The position numbers and the translations under genes are program-made. The notes under the pieces were generated by a model. It searched no databases, was not told the origin of the DNA, and was given only the letters and a program-made list of their open reading frames with translations. Shown piece by piece: positions 1 through 6,801 of a stretch of DNA of 9,625 nt (position 1 is its first letter; each line of letters begins with the position of its first letter). The DNA is from CAYNTG01 sp964400105 (GTDB lineage: Bacteria; UBP14; UBA6098): positions 1 through 9,625 of the forward strand of contig CAYNTG010000087.1 in NCBI GenBank assembly GCA_964400105.1, given 5' to 3'.

Positions 1-90
1 ACCGCATCGTCATCGATCTTGTTAGTCGTCACCGCATCGTCGGCGATCTTGCCCTCCGTGACTATTCCGTCCGCGATATTTAATGCGTGA
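1..90 (-). repeat. 30-bp tandem repeat inside the left-edge CDS
   Basis: Two close 30-base units (1-30 and 31-60, both starting ACCGCATCGTC) and a diverged third (61-90) encode the 10-residue repeat of the left-edge protein. The array probably continues beyond the window. Confidence 0.75.
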
Positions 91-434
91 AACGCCGAGG
101 TCAATCTCTCGCGACCAGAAAGTGTAGTTGAGCCAACGGTGATCTCGAGCCAAAGCGCGGGATAGGAGTCCCAAGCTATTCCGCTGACATCGAGCTGCAC
201 ATTGAAAATCCCGTGTTCCGGATCGACACCGGTTTCGGTATGTGTCCAAGCCGAGGAGCCGCCGGATTCCAACGTCCATAATGTAAACGTGATATTGACC
301 GGTAACTCGATCGGTTGGCCCGAATCATCGGTCAGTTTGCCCTGATAATTCACGTAATCATCGAAATCCGCAATCGCCGATCCGACTAGAATCAGGATAG
401 CTAACAATCCCAAAAATCTTTTTACGTTTTCCAT
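1..434 (-). CDS. Secreted protein with tail-fibre-like N-terminal domain and decapeptide repeats (N-terminal part, cut by window edge)
   Basis: The start is the ATG at 434-432, preceded by AGGAGG (448-443) at 8 bases. The first 22 or so residues form a signal peptide: MENVKRF, a hydrophobic stretch, then an A-x-A-like end at SAIA. A domain of about 100 residues follows, with the motifs NYQGKLTDDSGQPI, NITFTLW, a GGSSAW turn and GIFNVQL. From about residue 119 a 10-residue repeat begins (IADGIVTEGK, IADDAVTTNK, IDDDAV) and runs off the window. Such K-I-A-D-D-A-V-T-T repeats are common in long fibrous surface and phage-tail-like proteins of FCB-type bacteria. The N-terminal domain is clearly related to that of the gene at 8494. 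Exact function is unknown; an exported fibre or adhesin-like surface protein is inferred. At least 144 codons are present and the stop is outside the window. Confidence 0.85.
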   Translation of the reverse strand, partial: MENVKRFLGLLAILILVGSAIADFDDYVNYQGKLTDDSGQPIELPVNITFTLWTLESGGSSAWTHTETGVDPEHGIFNVQLDVSGIAWDSYPALWLEITVGSTTLSGRERLTSAFHALNIADGIVTEGKIADDAVTTNKIDDDA

Positions 435-532
435 AGTTAAATCCTCCTTAGAGAACTACAAGGCGAGACACTCGCGCTGCAATTCCCACATTAAGAAATG
501 TAAATTTCACGAATACTTCTCTGTTCTTACAC

Positions 533-561
533 ATAATATATAATAATGTATATCCATTCAA
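533..561 (-). promoter_or_regulatory. Sigma-70-type promoter for the left-edge secreted protein
   Basis: On the minus strand TTGAAT (561-556) is followed after 17 bases by TATTAT (538-533). Transcription would start near 526, giving a leader of about 90 bases that ends in a strong ribosome-binding site. The leader contains a small GCGAG-ACA-CTCGC hairpin. The -35 box lies in one copy of a 12-base direct repeat (551-562 and 575-586). Confidence 0.5.
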
Positions 562-600
562 GTTTTTAAAATTGTATCCATTCGAGGTTGCAAACATTTT

Positions 601-639
601 TTATTCCATGCTTTCAAACGCATTAGCGAGAAAAACCAT
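601..639 (-). CDS. Possible 12-residue leader peptide / mini-ORF
   Basis: ATG at 639-637 has a perfect GGAGG (652-648) 8 bases upstream, and the reading frame MVFLANAFESME ends in TAA at 603-601. A Shine-Dalgarno this good at this spacing in a spacer with no gene is unusual, and it suggests either a translated leader peptide upstream of the left-edge gene or the remnant start of a decayed gene. No family is recognisable at this length, and chance cannot be excluded. Confidence 0.2.
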   Translation of the reverse strand: MVFLANAFESME

Positions 640-866
640 AGTATAATCCTCCGAATAAATTACTTTTCCACATCGAGAAAAACTTCACCTTTATCAATTA
701 TGTATCCCTTTGGGCACATAATACATGCGCACCTTTCGTGCCATAAGTCTATCTTCTTATGTAGTAATCAGTTACAGTTTATGTAAAATCATGCTTGGGG
801 AATTATACGCAAACACGGAGTGGTAAAATGGGTAAATAAGCCCATGTTGGAGTAAATTTATTTGAG

Positions 867-1448
867 TTATCCTGCGAATTTGGATTCGACCAGTTCGCAT
901 AGGATGTGCAGAGCGATTTCGTGACCTTCTTGAATGCGGGGCGTATTGTCCCCTTCGATCCGGAGGCAGATATCGCTCTTTTCGGAGAGAGGAGATTCGT
1001 CACCACCGGTTAGCGATAAAACCGTGCAACCGATATCGATTGCAGAGCGGGCGGCGCTCAATATATTATGCGATGTTCCGCTTGTGGATATGCATACCAA
1101 AACATCTCCCGGTTGGGCGATGGCTTCGATCTGCCGGGCGAATATATTCTCGAATCCAAAATCGTTCGCGATAGCCGTGATGGCGCTTGTATCGGTCGTG
1201 AGGGCCAGGGCCGGCAGCGGTTTTCGCTCGACGCCGAGACCGAGCCTTCCTACCAATTCGGCTGCGGCGTGCTGAGCATCGGCGGCGCTGCCGCCGTTGC
1301 CGATAAACATGACCTTTTTGCCGTCGGAAAATGCGCGAACGATCCTGTCTGCCATTCTTTCGATGATCGCAGCCTGTTCGCCGATGGAATCTATCGTCGA
1401 ACGCGCTGCGGAAAGCGCACGTTCTATCGCTGTTTTCGCATCGCTCAT
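867..1448 (-). CDS. gmhA: Sedoheptulose-7-phosphate isomerase (phosphoheptose isomerase)
   Basis: This cytoplasmic SIS-domain enzyme converts sedoheptulose 7-phosphate to D-glycero-D-manno-heptose 7-phosphate, the first step of ADP- or GDP-heptose synthesis for lipopolysaccharide or other surface glycans. The product is 193 residues, the usual size. Visible GmhA signatures are GNGGSAADAQHAAAELVGR (about 50-68), a TTDTSAITAIANDFGFE loop (84-100), the phosphate-binding STSGTSHN (121-128) and RIQEGHEIALH (171-181). The zinc-site residues of known GmhA proteins correspond here to H60, E64, Q173 and H181, all present. The chosen start is the ATG at 1448, overlapping the upstream TGA stop by one base (TGATG) with GAGG 5 bases before it. 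The in-frame TTG at 1451 is too close to that site. Coupled translation with the barrel gene is likely. The kinase, phosphatase and nucleotidyltransferase steps are not in the window. Confidence 0.95.
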   Translation of the reverse strand: MSDAKTAIERALSAARSTIDSIGEQAAIIERMADRIVRAFSDGKKVMFIGNGGSAADAQHAAAELVGRLGLGVERKPLPALALTTDTSAITAIANDFGFENIFARQIEAIAQPGDVLVCISTSGTSHNILSAARSAIDIGCTVLSLTGGDESPLSEKSDICLRIEGDNTPRIQEGHEIALHILCELVESKFAG

Positions 1449-2371
1449 CAAAACCTCACAGTTATATCGAAGCTGTGTCTCGGCGGAAGGCCTTCGCGCT
1501 CGAAGCGCAGCGCATATCCCACTCCGAATGTTCCGAAACCGGCATCGTATTCATAACCGGCTCCAAAAGCTGGAAGGGTATTGTCAAAGCCTGCGGCCAA
1601 TGTCGCTCCCGGCAGCGGAACGGCAAAAATCCCGGCGCGCGGAATGGCCTCCTCCAGCGCGTGATATTCGATTTCCGCAGTCAACCCGATAGGTATATTC
1701 GGGAAGTGGAATGCCGCTCCCGCACGTATATTCGATGGTATCTCTTCATCGGAGTTTATAGCGTGTTCGGTACCGTATATTTCGGCCGAGTTCCACTGGT
1801 ATTTCATTCCGATATTTTGATAAACGAGTCCGATGCCGAGCATGTCATTAAAGGTTTCGCCGAATATTCCAATATCGAAACCGGCCACGTATGTGCTTGT
1901 TTCCGACAACCTCGCCTGAAGATATTTTGCGTTCACCCCGATGGAGACATCGCTAGTTATCACTTTTGAGAATGTCAGGAATATCGCCTCCTGACCATAT
2001 TTAAGCTGTTCGGTGTAATCGCCGTTGACATCGCGGCCTGCAATCTGTCCGGCATCGGCATGGACCCATGTGAGTCCGACGGCGGCGTCGTTGTTGATGT
2101 TCCAACCGGCGGAGACATGCGTAATCCATCGGTCGAGTGCGAGTGAAGAATAGCCCGATGTTCCGTCGATACCCTCGATCTTCTGAAGCGCCGCCGGATT
2201 GAACCATCCGGCGATAGGCTCGCCGCCGAATGCCACTCCGCATCCACCGACCGCGATATTTTTCCATCCAACCGGCATCGAAAGGAAGATCGCCGAATGC
2301 CCTGTCGCATCGTCAGGATAAATCGTCGCTGCGATAAGGATGAATGCCATTATAGTAATGTATCGTTTCAT
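1448..2371 (-). CDS. PorV/PorQ-like outer-membrane beta-barrel protein
   Basis: The 307-residue product has a signal peptide (MKRYITIMAFILIAATIY) and then the family-type opening GGCGVAFGGEPIAGWFNPAAL (about 42-62), matching the 'GGAGVA...WNPAGL' signature of the PorV/PorQ (UPF0164-like, FadL-related) barrels. The rest alternates Gly/aromatic beta strands (VSAGWNI, AVGLTWVH, IGVNAKYL, LGIGLVYQNIG, GTFGVGYAL) and ends in a terminal Phe (HSFDITVRF), typical of BAM-inserted proteins. It is therefore placed in the outer membrane. PorV in Bacteroidota escorts type IX secretion cargo; whether this paralogue does so is inference. The start is the ATG at 2371-2369 with GGAG (2381-2378) 6 bases upstream. 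A longer GTG start at 2395 would lie inside the predicted -10 box. It overlaps gmhA downstream by one base. Confidence 0.8.
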   Translation of the reverse strand: MKRYITIMAFILIAATIYPDDATGHSAIFLSMPVGWKNIAVGGCGVAFGGEPIAGWFNPAALQKIEGIDGTSGYSSLALDRWITHVSAGWNINNDAAVGLTWVHADAGQIAGRDVNGDYTEQLKYGQEAIFLTFSKVITSDVSIGVNAKYLQARLSETSTYVAGFDIGIFGETFNDMLGIGLVYQNIGMKYQWNSAEIYGTEHAINSDEEIPSNIRAGAAFHFPNIPIGLTAEIEYHALEEAIPRAGIFAVPLPGATLAAGFDNTLPAFGAGYEYDAGFGTFGVGYALRFEREGLPPRHSFDITVRF

Positions 2372-2393
2372 TTTTTTCTCCAAAGATTGTCCC

Positions 2394-2422
2394 ACTATAA
2401 TTCACGGTTCTTGATATGTCAT
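2394..2422 (-). promoter_or_regulatory. Sigma-70-type promoter for the barrel-gmhA pair
   Basis: On the minus strand ATGACA (2422-2417) and TATAGT (2399-2394) are separated by exactly 17 bases. A start near 2387 gives a leader of about 16 bases containing the GGAG ribosome-binding site. It lies between the 97-bp repeat array and the barrel gene, so barrel and gmhA may be expressed independently of the upstream genes. Confidence 0.5.
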
Positions 2423-2495
2423 TATGCCACAACCCTCCGGATCTTATCCCCCAGCGACCCACTTATTACAGGGGTTTTAAGTCTAATATCGCCGG

Positions 2496-2870
2496 TCGGC
2501 CTCATCCGTGGGCATTGCCCATAAAAAAATTCAAGCTATTATCGCCGACCNNNNNNNNNNNNNNNNNNNNNNNNNNNNNNNNNNNNNNNNNNNNNNNNNN
2601 NNNNNNNNNNNNNNNNNNNNNNNNNNNNNNNNNNNNNNNNNNNNNNNNNNTCGGCCTCATCCGTGGGCATTGCCCATAAAAAAATTCAAGCTATTATCGC
2701 CGACCACGGCCTACCGGAACGGCACATCGTTCAACCTCGATCTCTGTTCGGCCTCATCCGTGGGCATTGCCCATAAAAAAATTCAAGCTATTATCGCCGA
2801 CCACGGCCTACCGGAACGGCACATCGTTCAACCTCGATCTCTGTTCGGCCTCATCCGTGGGCATTGCCCA
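2496..2870. repeat. 97-bp intergenic tandem repeat array with palindromic core, interrupted by an assembly gap
   Basis: Copies begin at 2496 (first 55 bases, then N), 2651 and 2748 (two complete 97-base units that look identical) and 2845 (the first 26 bases only). Each copy opens with TCGGCCTCATCC followed by a palindrome, GTGGGCA-T-TGCCCA(T/C), at 2508-2522, 2663-2677, 2760-2774 and 2857-2871. The array thus begins and ends with the same 26-base piece. The last copy abuts the stop codon of the Asp-box gene, and its palindrome uses the last base of that stop. Since 97 is not a multiple of 3 the reading frame shifts every unit, so the array is not coding. The palindrome resembles REP-type dispersed repeats. 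An A-run, not a T-run, follows the hairpin on the plus strand, so it is not a canonical intrinsic terminator in either direction. Confidence 0.95.
2551..2650. other. Assembly gap (100 N)
   Basis: Exactly 100 N lie within the tandem repeat. The 97-base phase across the gap would need 42 + 97n bases, which 100 is not, so the length is a placeholder and the true copy number is unknown. Confidence 0.98.
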
Positions 2871-4484
2871 CTACTTTACGATCATGAGTTTTCCCCATCG
2901 CTCGCTGCCGCCCTGTTCTATCTTGAAAAAATAGAGTCCGTTTTTGGGGTAAAGCCCGTTATCGAGTATTCCGTTCCATTGGATTCTGCACTTTCCATCG
3001 CACTGAACGGGGCCGTAATATATTGTCAAAATCTTTCTTATATCGTAATCGAACAGATCGATAGCGACCGGTTCGCTTTCGTCTCCATCGAATGTAAAGA
3101 AGCAGCTTTCGTGGTTTATCGGCGAAAACGGATTCGGGAAGGCATAGACATAATCGAGATCGCCGTCCCCGGCGTCCGGGTCCTGCGTGGCCGCTTCCGC
3201 CGCCGACGGGAAATGCGCGACGATCCGCCATGTCTCGCCGCCGTCTTGTGTGATTGCGATCCCCTCGGAATATGTCCCGACGCATAATATATCGCCGCAA
3301 CCCGTCGCGCTGACCACCTCGTCGATATTAATATCGATTTGATTGCCGGAATTGACATCGATTCCGGATATTTCGATAGTATCGGCGATAGCGTAATCCG
3401 TGGCGAAGGATCGTGAAAGCCCGTGCCTACATGCCGCCCAGAGCGTATCGCCTGTAAATCCCATATTCCATGCGACATATCCGTCGCCTGTTTGATTCCA
3501 TGTCGTTCCGCCGTCGAACGAGAATGATATCGCGTCGTAGTCACTGCCTGCGCCGTTCGTCGATGTAAAGCGTGTGCAACCGAAAACGCCGGTCTGCTCG
3601 CCATAGAGAAGATCGAGGGATATGATCCAATTCCCGGAGAGTGCGCCGGAGTCGAAAGAGTCGCGGTTCCAAATAATATAGTAATTGGATATGGAATCCA
3701 CATCGAACGTGACGCTATCGACCCATGTCGTATCGAAGATCGGGATGGAATCGGGGATCCAGTGGCCGGTCGTGTCGATCTTTTCCCATGCGAACATTCC
3801 CTCGCGCCCGGCATAAAGGCCCCTTGCGCTGCCGGCCCAAACAATCGGCGGATCGACGGACGTATCGCATGCGACGGAGAAGAATCGGTGGCCGAGATCG
3901 CTATATTTAATGCTATCCGCGCCGTCCGGGAAGGCGTTATTCCATGTCGCGCCGCGGTCGGACGAATAGATCAATCCGCCGTAAAAACATGCTGCATAGA
4001 CGATCGTGTCCTCCCCATCCGGGAAAATCGACAGATCGTAAGCGAGCTTTCCTACGCCGGTAGCCTCGTCGGCACTCGTGCAATGCGTGAATGTCTCGCC
4101 GCCATCGAAGCTGAAATAAAAAGCGTCTCCTGCAGGAAGTGTGTTGTTGGGGTCGGATGGGTCCTCGAAATCGTAGCTCGCCGCCGCCCATATCCAATCG
4201 CCCAGCGTTGCCAAAGCCGCAAAACCGATTCCGTCGAGCTTATTTTCCCATGTCGCTCCGCCATCGCGCGATACGGCGATTCCACCGCCCGTCGATATCC
4301 AGATATCACCGGTTTCGTTGTTATATTCGATATCGCCGATAGTGTTCGATGCGGGAGAATCGGCGGTGTCGGATACTGCGATTCTCAATCGACTTTCCGG
4401 CGAAACGCCATCTGGAAGCGAGAAAATCGGCATTGCGAAAATCGGGAAAGCCAAAGCCAGAAGTATAATAATCTTTTTTGCCAT
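2871..4484 (-). CDS. Secreted Asp-box (BNR) beta-propeller-like protein with C-terminal sorting/FlgD-like domain
   Basis: The 537-residue product starts with a signal peptide (MAKKIIILLALAFPIFAMPIFS). Five Asp-box motifs of the S-x-D-x-G-x-T-W type follow: SRDGGATW (72-79), SFDGGETF (125-132), SSDRGATW (174-181), SFDGGTTW (322-329) and TQDGGETW (412-419). These mark beta-propeller blades of the sialidase/BNR and Ycf48-like kind; no sialidase active site is recognisable. The last ~90 residues begin YAFPNPFSP (447-455), continue with an Ig-like strand set and IQWNGILDNG, then GLYFFKI and a basic end (KLMIVK). This pattern is shared by T9SS type A sorting domains and FlgD-like domains. The start ATG lies 7 bases after the stop of the mutase gene, with a GGGGA ribosome-binding site over that stop, so the two are co-transcribed. 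It is exported; its partner and ligand are unknown. The stop codon touches the 97-bp repeat. Confidence 0.8.
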   Translation of the reverse strand: MAKKIIILLALAFPIFAMPIFSLPDGVSPESRLRIAVSDTADSPASNTIGDIEYNNETGDIWISTGGGIAVSRDGGATWENKLDGIGFAALATLGDWIWAAASYDFEDPSDPNNTLPAGDAFYFSFDGGETFTHCTSADEATGVGKLAYDLSIFPDGEDTIVYAACFYGGLIYSSDRGATWNNAFPDGADSIKYSDLGHRFFSVACDTSVDPPIVWAGSARGLYAGREGMFAWEKIDTTGHWIPDSIPIFDTTWVDSVTFDVDSISNYYIIWNRDSFDSGALSGNWIISLDLLYGEQTGVFGCTRFTSTNGAGSDYDAISFSFDGGTTWNQTGDGYVAWNMGFTGDTLWAACRHGLSRSFATDYAIADTIEISGIDVNSGNQIDINIDEVVSATGCGDILCVGTYSEGIAITQDGGETWRIVAHFPSAAEAATQDPDAGDGDLDYVYAFPNPFSPINHESCFFTFDGDESEPVAIDLFDYDIRKILTIYYGPVQCDGKCRIQWNGILDNGLYPKNGLYFFKIEQGGSERWGKLMIVK

Positions 4485-4491
4485 TTATCCC

Positions 4492-5841
4492 CTATCCTCG
4501 GACGAGATCGAGAACCCTGTCCGTTATTTTTTCGAGAATTTCTTGTGTTTCGGCCTCGGCATTCAGGCGCACCAGCGGTTCCGTATTCGACGCTCGAAGG
4601 TTAACCCACCATCGATCGCCGAATATCGTGATGCCGTCGAGCTGGTCGATCTTAAGACCCTCGCGCTCGAAATATAGTTTTACCTTATTTATAGCAGCCG
4701 CTCTGTCTTCGACCTGAGAATTGATCTCGCCGGAGCGGAAGTATGGATCTATCTCCGCGACCATTTCCGAGAGCGGTTTTTGTGTTTCGGAAAGAAGTTC
4801 GAGGCAGACAAGGAATGCGATTAATCCGCTGTCGGCGAACCAGTTATCGCGGAAATAGAAATGGCCGGAATGCTCGCCGCCGAATATCGCGTTCTCGCTT
4901 TTCATTATCGGTTTGATAATGGAATGTCCGACCATCGTTCGAATCGGTTTGCCACCCATCTTTTCTATCAGTTCAGGGACCGCCCTGCTGCAAATTATAT
5001 TATAGACAATAGATTCGCCGGGATTCTTCGCGAGGAGATTTTTAGCGACGAGCGCCGTAATAATATCTCCGCCGAGAAGCCTGCCATTTTCATCCACGAG
5101 GAACATCCGGTCCGCGTCGCCGTCGAATGCTGCGCCGAAATCGATAGAATCATCCGAGGCCACCTTCTCGCGAAGCTGCTTCGTGTTTTCCGGCTCGATA
5201 GGGCTTGCGAGGTGGTTTGGGAACGTGCCGTCGAGGTCGAAGAAGATCGTCTCGGCCTCGATAGGCAGCTTCTCGAAGACCGGCGGCAATGTTTTACCAG
5301 CCATTCCGTTTCCGGCATCGACCGCGATGCGAAACGGCCTAATCTTCGAGATGTCGATGAACGATAGGCAATGGTCTGTGTATTCGTCGTCGATATTTTT
5401 CGATGTAATCTTGCCGCGTTGTAACCCGTGCGGCATTACCCCCGCTTTCACAAACTCTTTAATCTCCGGCAGTCCGTCCGTTCCCGAAAGCGGAACGGCG
5501 TCGGCTTTACATATCTTGAATCCATTATATTCTGAAGGATTATGACTGGCTGTAATCATCACGCCCGCCTGAACGTGATATTTGCCAACAGCAAAATAAA
5601 GGCCGTCTGTCGAAACCATCCCGATGTCTATAACATTGGCACCAGAGGCGGTTATTCCGTCGCAGATCGCCTCGAAGATCTTCTGCCCGGAGACGCGCAT
5701 ATCCCTCCCAACGACTACCTCGGAGCATTTTAGATACTCGATAAGACCGGCACCGATTAGCCTCGCAACATCCTCGTTCAGCGAATCCGGATAAACACCG
5801 CGAATGTCGTATGCTTTAAAAATTGATTCGTCAATCTTCAC
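4492..5841 (-). CDS. Phosphomannomutase/phosphoglucomutase (alpha-D-phosphohexomutase family)
   Basis: This cytoplasmic enzyme interconverts hexose 6- and 1-phosphates and feeds nucleotide sugars for surface glycans. The 449-residue length is normal for the AlgC/ManB group. All four family loops are present: TASHNPSEYNG with catalytic Ser99, the Mg2+ loop DGDADR (240-245: D240, D242, D244), the sugar-specificity loop GGEHSGH (321-327) and the phosphate-binding RASNTEP (416-422). The E-x-S arrangement in the third loop fits dual mannose/glucose specificity, so manB versus pgm is left open. The start is GTG (5841-5839) with GAGG 8 bases upstream; the protein begins MKIDESIFKAYDIRGVYP, the usual family N-terminus. 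It follows nadK by 63 AT-rich bases and precedes the Asp-box gene by 7, and may serve the same surface-polymer pathway as gmhA. Confidence 0.93.
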   Translation of the reverse strand: MKIDESIFKAYDIRGVYPDSLNEDVARLIGAGLIEYLKCSEVVVGRDMRVSGQKIFEAICDGITASGANVIDIGMVSTDGLYFAVGKYHVQAGVMITASHNPSEYNGFKICKADAVPLSGTDGLPEIKEFVKAGVMPHGLQRGKITSKNIDDEYTDHCLSFIDISKIRPFRIAVDAGNGMAGKTLPPVFEKLPIEAETIFFDLDGTFPNHLASPIEPENTKQLREKVASDDSIDFGAAFDGDADRMFLVDENGRLLGGDIITALVAKNLLAKNPGESIVYNIICSRAVPELIEKMGGKPIRTMVGHSIIKPIMKSENAIFGGEHSGHFYFRDNWFADSGLIAFLVCLELLSETQKPLSEMVAEIDPYFRSGEINSQVEDRAAAINKVKLYFEREGLKIDQLDGITIFGDRWWVNLRASNTEPLVRLNAEAETQEILEKITDRVLDLVRG

Positions 5842-5904
5842 AAAAATTACCTCAGAAAATGTTTAATTTATTAAATTTTATTTATCGAATGGAATTATTT
5901 ACCC

Positions 5905-6786
5905 TTAATTTGTGTCTGGTCGTGGCGAATTTGCCCATCCGAGTTTATCCCGGAGCACCTTATAAAAAGACCTGTTATGGTAATGCACAAAATGTGCCGA
6001 AAATGGGGCTTTTCTGATTTTAATCGAACCGTTCGGCGGCATTTCTTCCGTTGCCTGACCGTCTAATGTCAGACGCGGAAACGCGATTCCGTCGGTTTGA
6101 TATTCGATCTCGATTGTTTCCGATGCGTGTGCCACGAGGGATCGGATGGCGAGTGTATATGGAGATAGCGGGGTTACTTGAAAGGCCTCCATGCTCGGTG
6201 CGAGGATGCCGCCTCCGGCTGCCATGTTGTATGCCGTGCTGCCAGTGGGTGTCGATACGATGATACCGTCTGCGGAGATCGCGGCGACAAAATCGCCGGA
6301 GATGAACACCTTGTGCGAGATTATTCGCGGGCTTTCTCCACGTTCGAGGACCATTTCATTGAGGGCGCAGGAGTATTCCTTCCTGCCGGGCGGAAGAACC
6401 TCGATCATCATCCGTGAATCGATCTTATATTTACCGGCGAGAATCTCCGGGATAGCCGACGCGATTTCGCTTGGATCGAGTTCGTTGAGAAAACCGAGGT
6501 GTCCGAGGTTTATTCCGAGGATCGGGATTTCCCGTTCAGCGACCATTCGCGCGGCTGCAAGCATAGTGCCGTCGCCGCCGAGAGAGATGACCATATCGAT
6601 GTCGTTCGGAATATTGTTCCGGGAGACGGCTTTTTCGTTGATTAATCTCGCTATCGACTCCTCAAAAAGGACTTCGGCCTTATGGGTTTCGATAATTGGG
6701 AGAAGCTCTTCGATCAAACGACCGATACGGTTCTTTTCGATGTTTGCGAAGATCAATACCCTGTCGATATTCTTATTCGTTTTCAT
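5905..6786 (-). CDS. nadK: NAD kinase (ATP/polyphosphate-dependent)
   Basis: This enzyme phosphorylates NAD+ to NADP+ in the cytoplasm. The 293-residue product carries GGDGT (70-74) with catalytic Asp72, GINLGHLGFLNEL (91-103), the paired NE (143-144), SADG (171-174), STPTGSTAYNMAAGGGI (178-194) and LDGQ (241-244), all standard for NadK. The start ATG at 6786-6784 has GGAGG (6796-6792) 5 bases upstream and a strong promoter immediately before it. It is the first gene of the minus-strand block; the link to the envelope genes downstream looks positional rather than functional. Confidence 0.96.
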   Translation of the reverse strand: MKTNKNIDRVLIFANIEKNRIGRLIEELLPIIETHKAEVLFEESIARLINEKAVSRNNIPNDIDMVISLGGDGTMLAAARMVAEREIPILGINLGHLGFLNELDPSEIASAIPEILAGKYKIDSRMMIEVLPPGRKEYSCALNEMVLERGESPRIISHKVFISGDFVAAISADGIIVSTPTGSTAYNMAAGGGILAPSMEAFQVTPLSPYTLAIRSLVAHASETIEIEYQTDGIAFPRLTLDGQATEEMPPNGSIKIRKAPFSAHFVHYHNRSFYKVLRDKLGWANSPRPDTN

Positions 6787-6801
6787 AGTAACCTCCGATG
6801 A

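Larger units (their letters stand above)
435..866. other. 432-base intergenic region with mini-ORFs and hairpins
   Basis: This lies between the gmhA stop and the start of the left-edge gene, both on the minus strand. Reading the minus strand from high to low coordinates, it holds: a weak ATGGG/CCCAT hairpin (845-828) just after gmhA, a possible poor terminator; a hairpin with arms ATGTAT+CCC and GGG+ATACAT and a 6-base bulge (726-700); a 19-codon ORF (719-660) beginning MCPKGYIIDKG; a 12-codon ORF with a strong ribosome-binding site (639-601); and a 49-codon ORF (597-448) that starts 3 bases after it and ends inside the ribosome-binding site of the left-edge gene. The promoter at 561-533 lies inside this last ORF, which argues against it being a real gene. 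No conventional gene is seen. Confidence 0.6.

Noticed and set aside
1448..2395. GTG start at 2395 for the barrel protein
   Set aside because: It falls inside the predicted -10 box, and the ATG at 2371 has a GGAG site and gives a clean signal peptide.
2496..2870. CRISPR array
   Set aside because: The 'spacers' between the 26-base blocks look identical to each other and there is no cas gene; this is a plain tandem repeat.
2508..3287. Plus-strand open frame through the repeat and the N stretch into the Asp-box gene
   Set aside because: It runs across unknown bases, the 97-base period shifts the frame in each unit, and its second half is the antisense of a gene with clear motifs.
3762..4604. 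280-codon plus-strand frame opposite the Asp-box and mutase genes
   Set aside because: Antisense to two genes with clear motifs and spans their junction; a by-product of codon composition.
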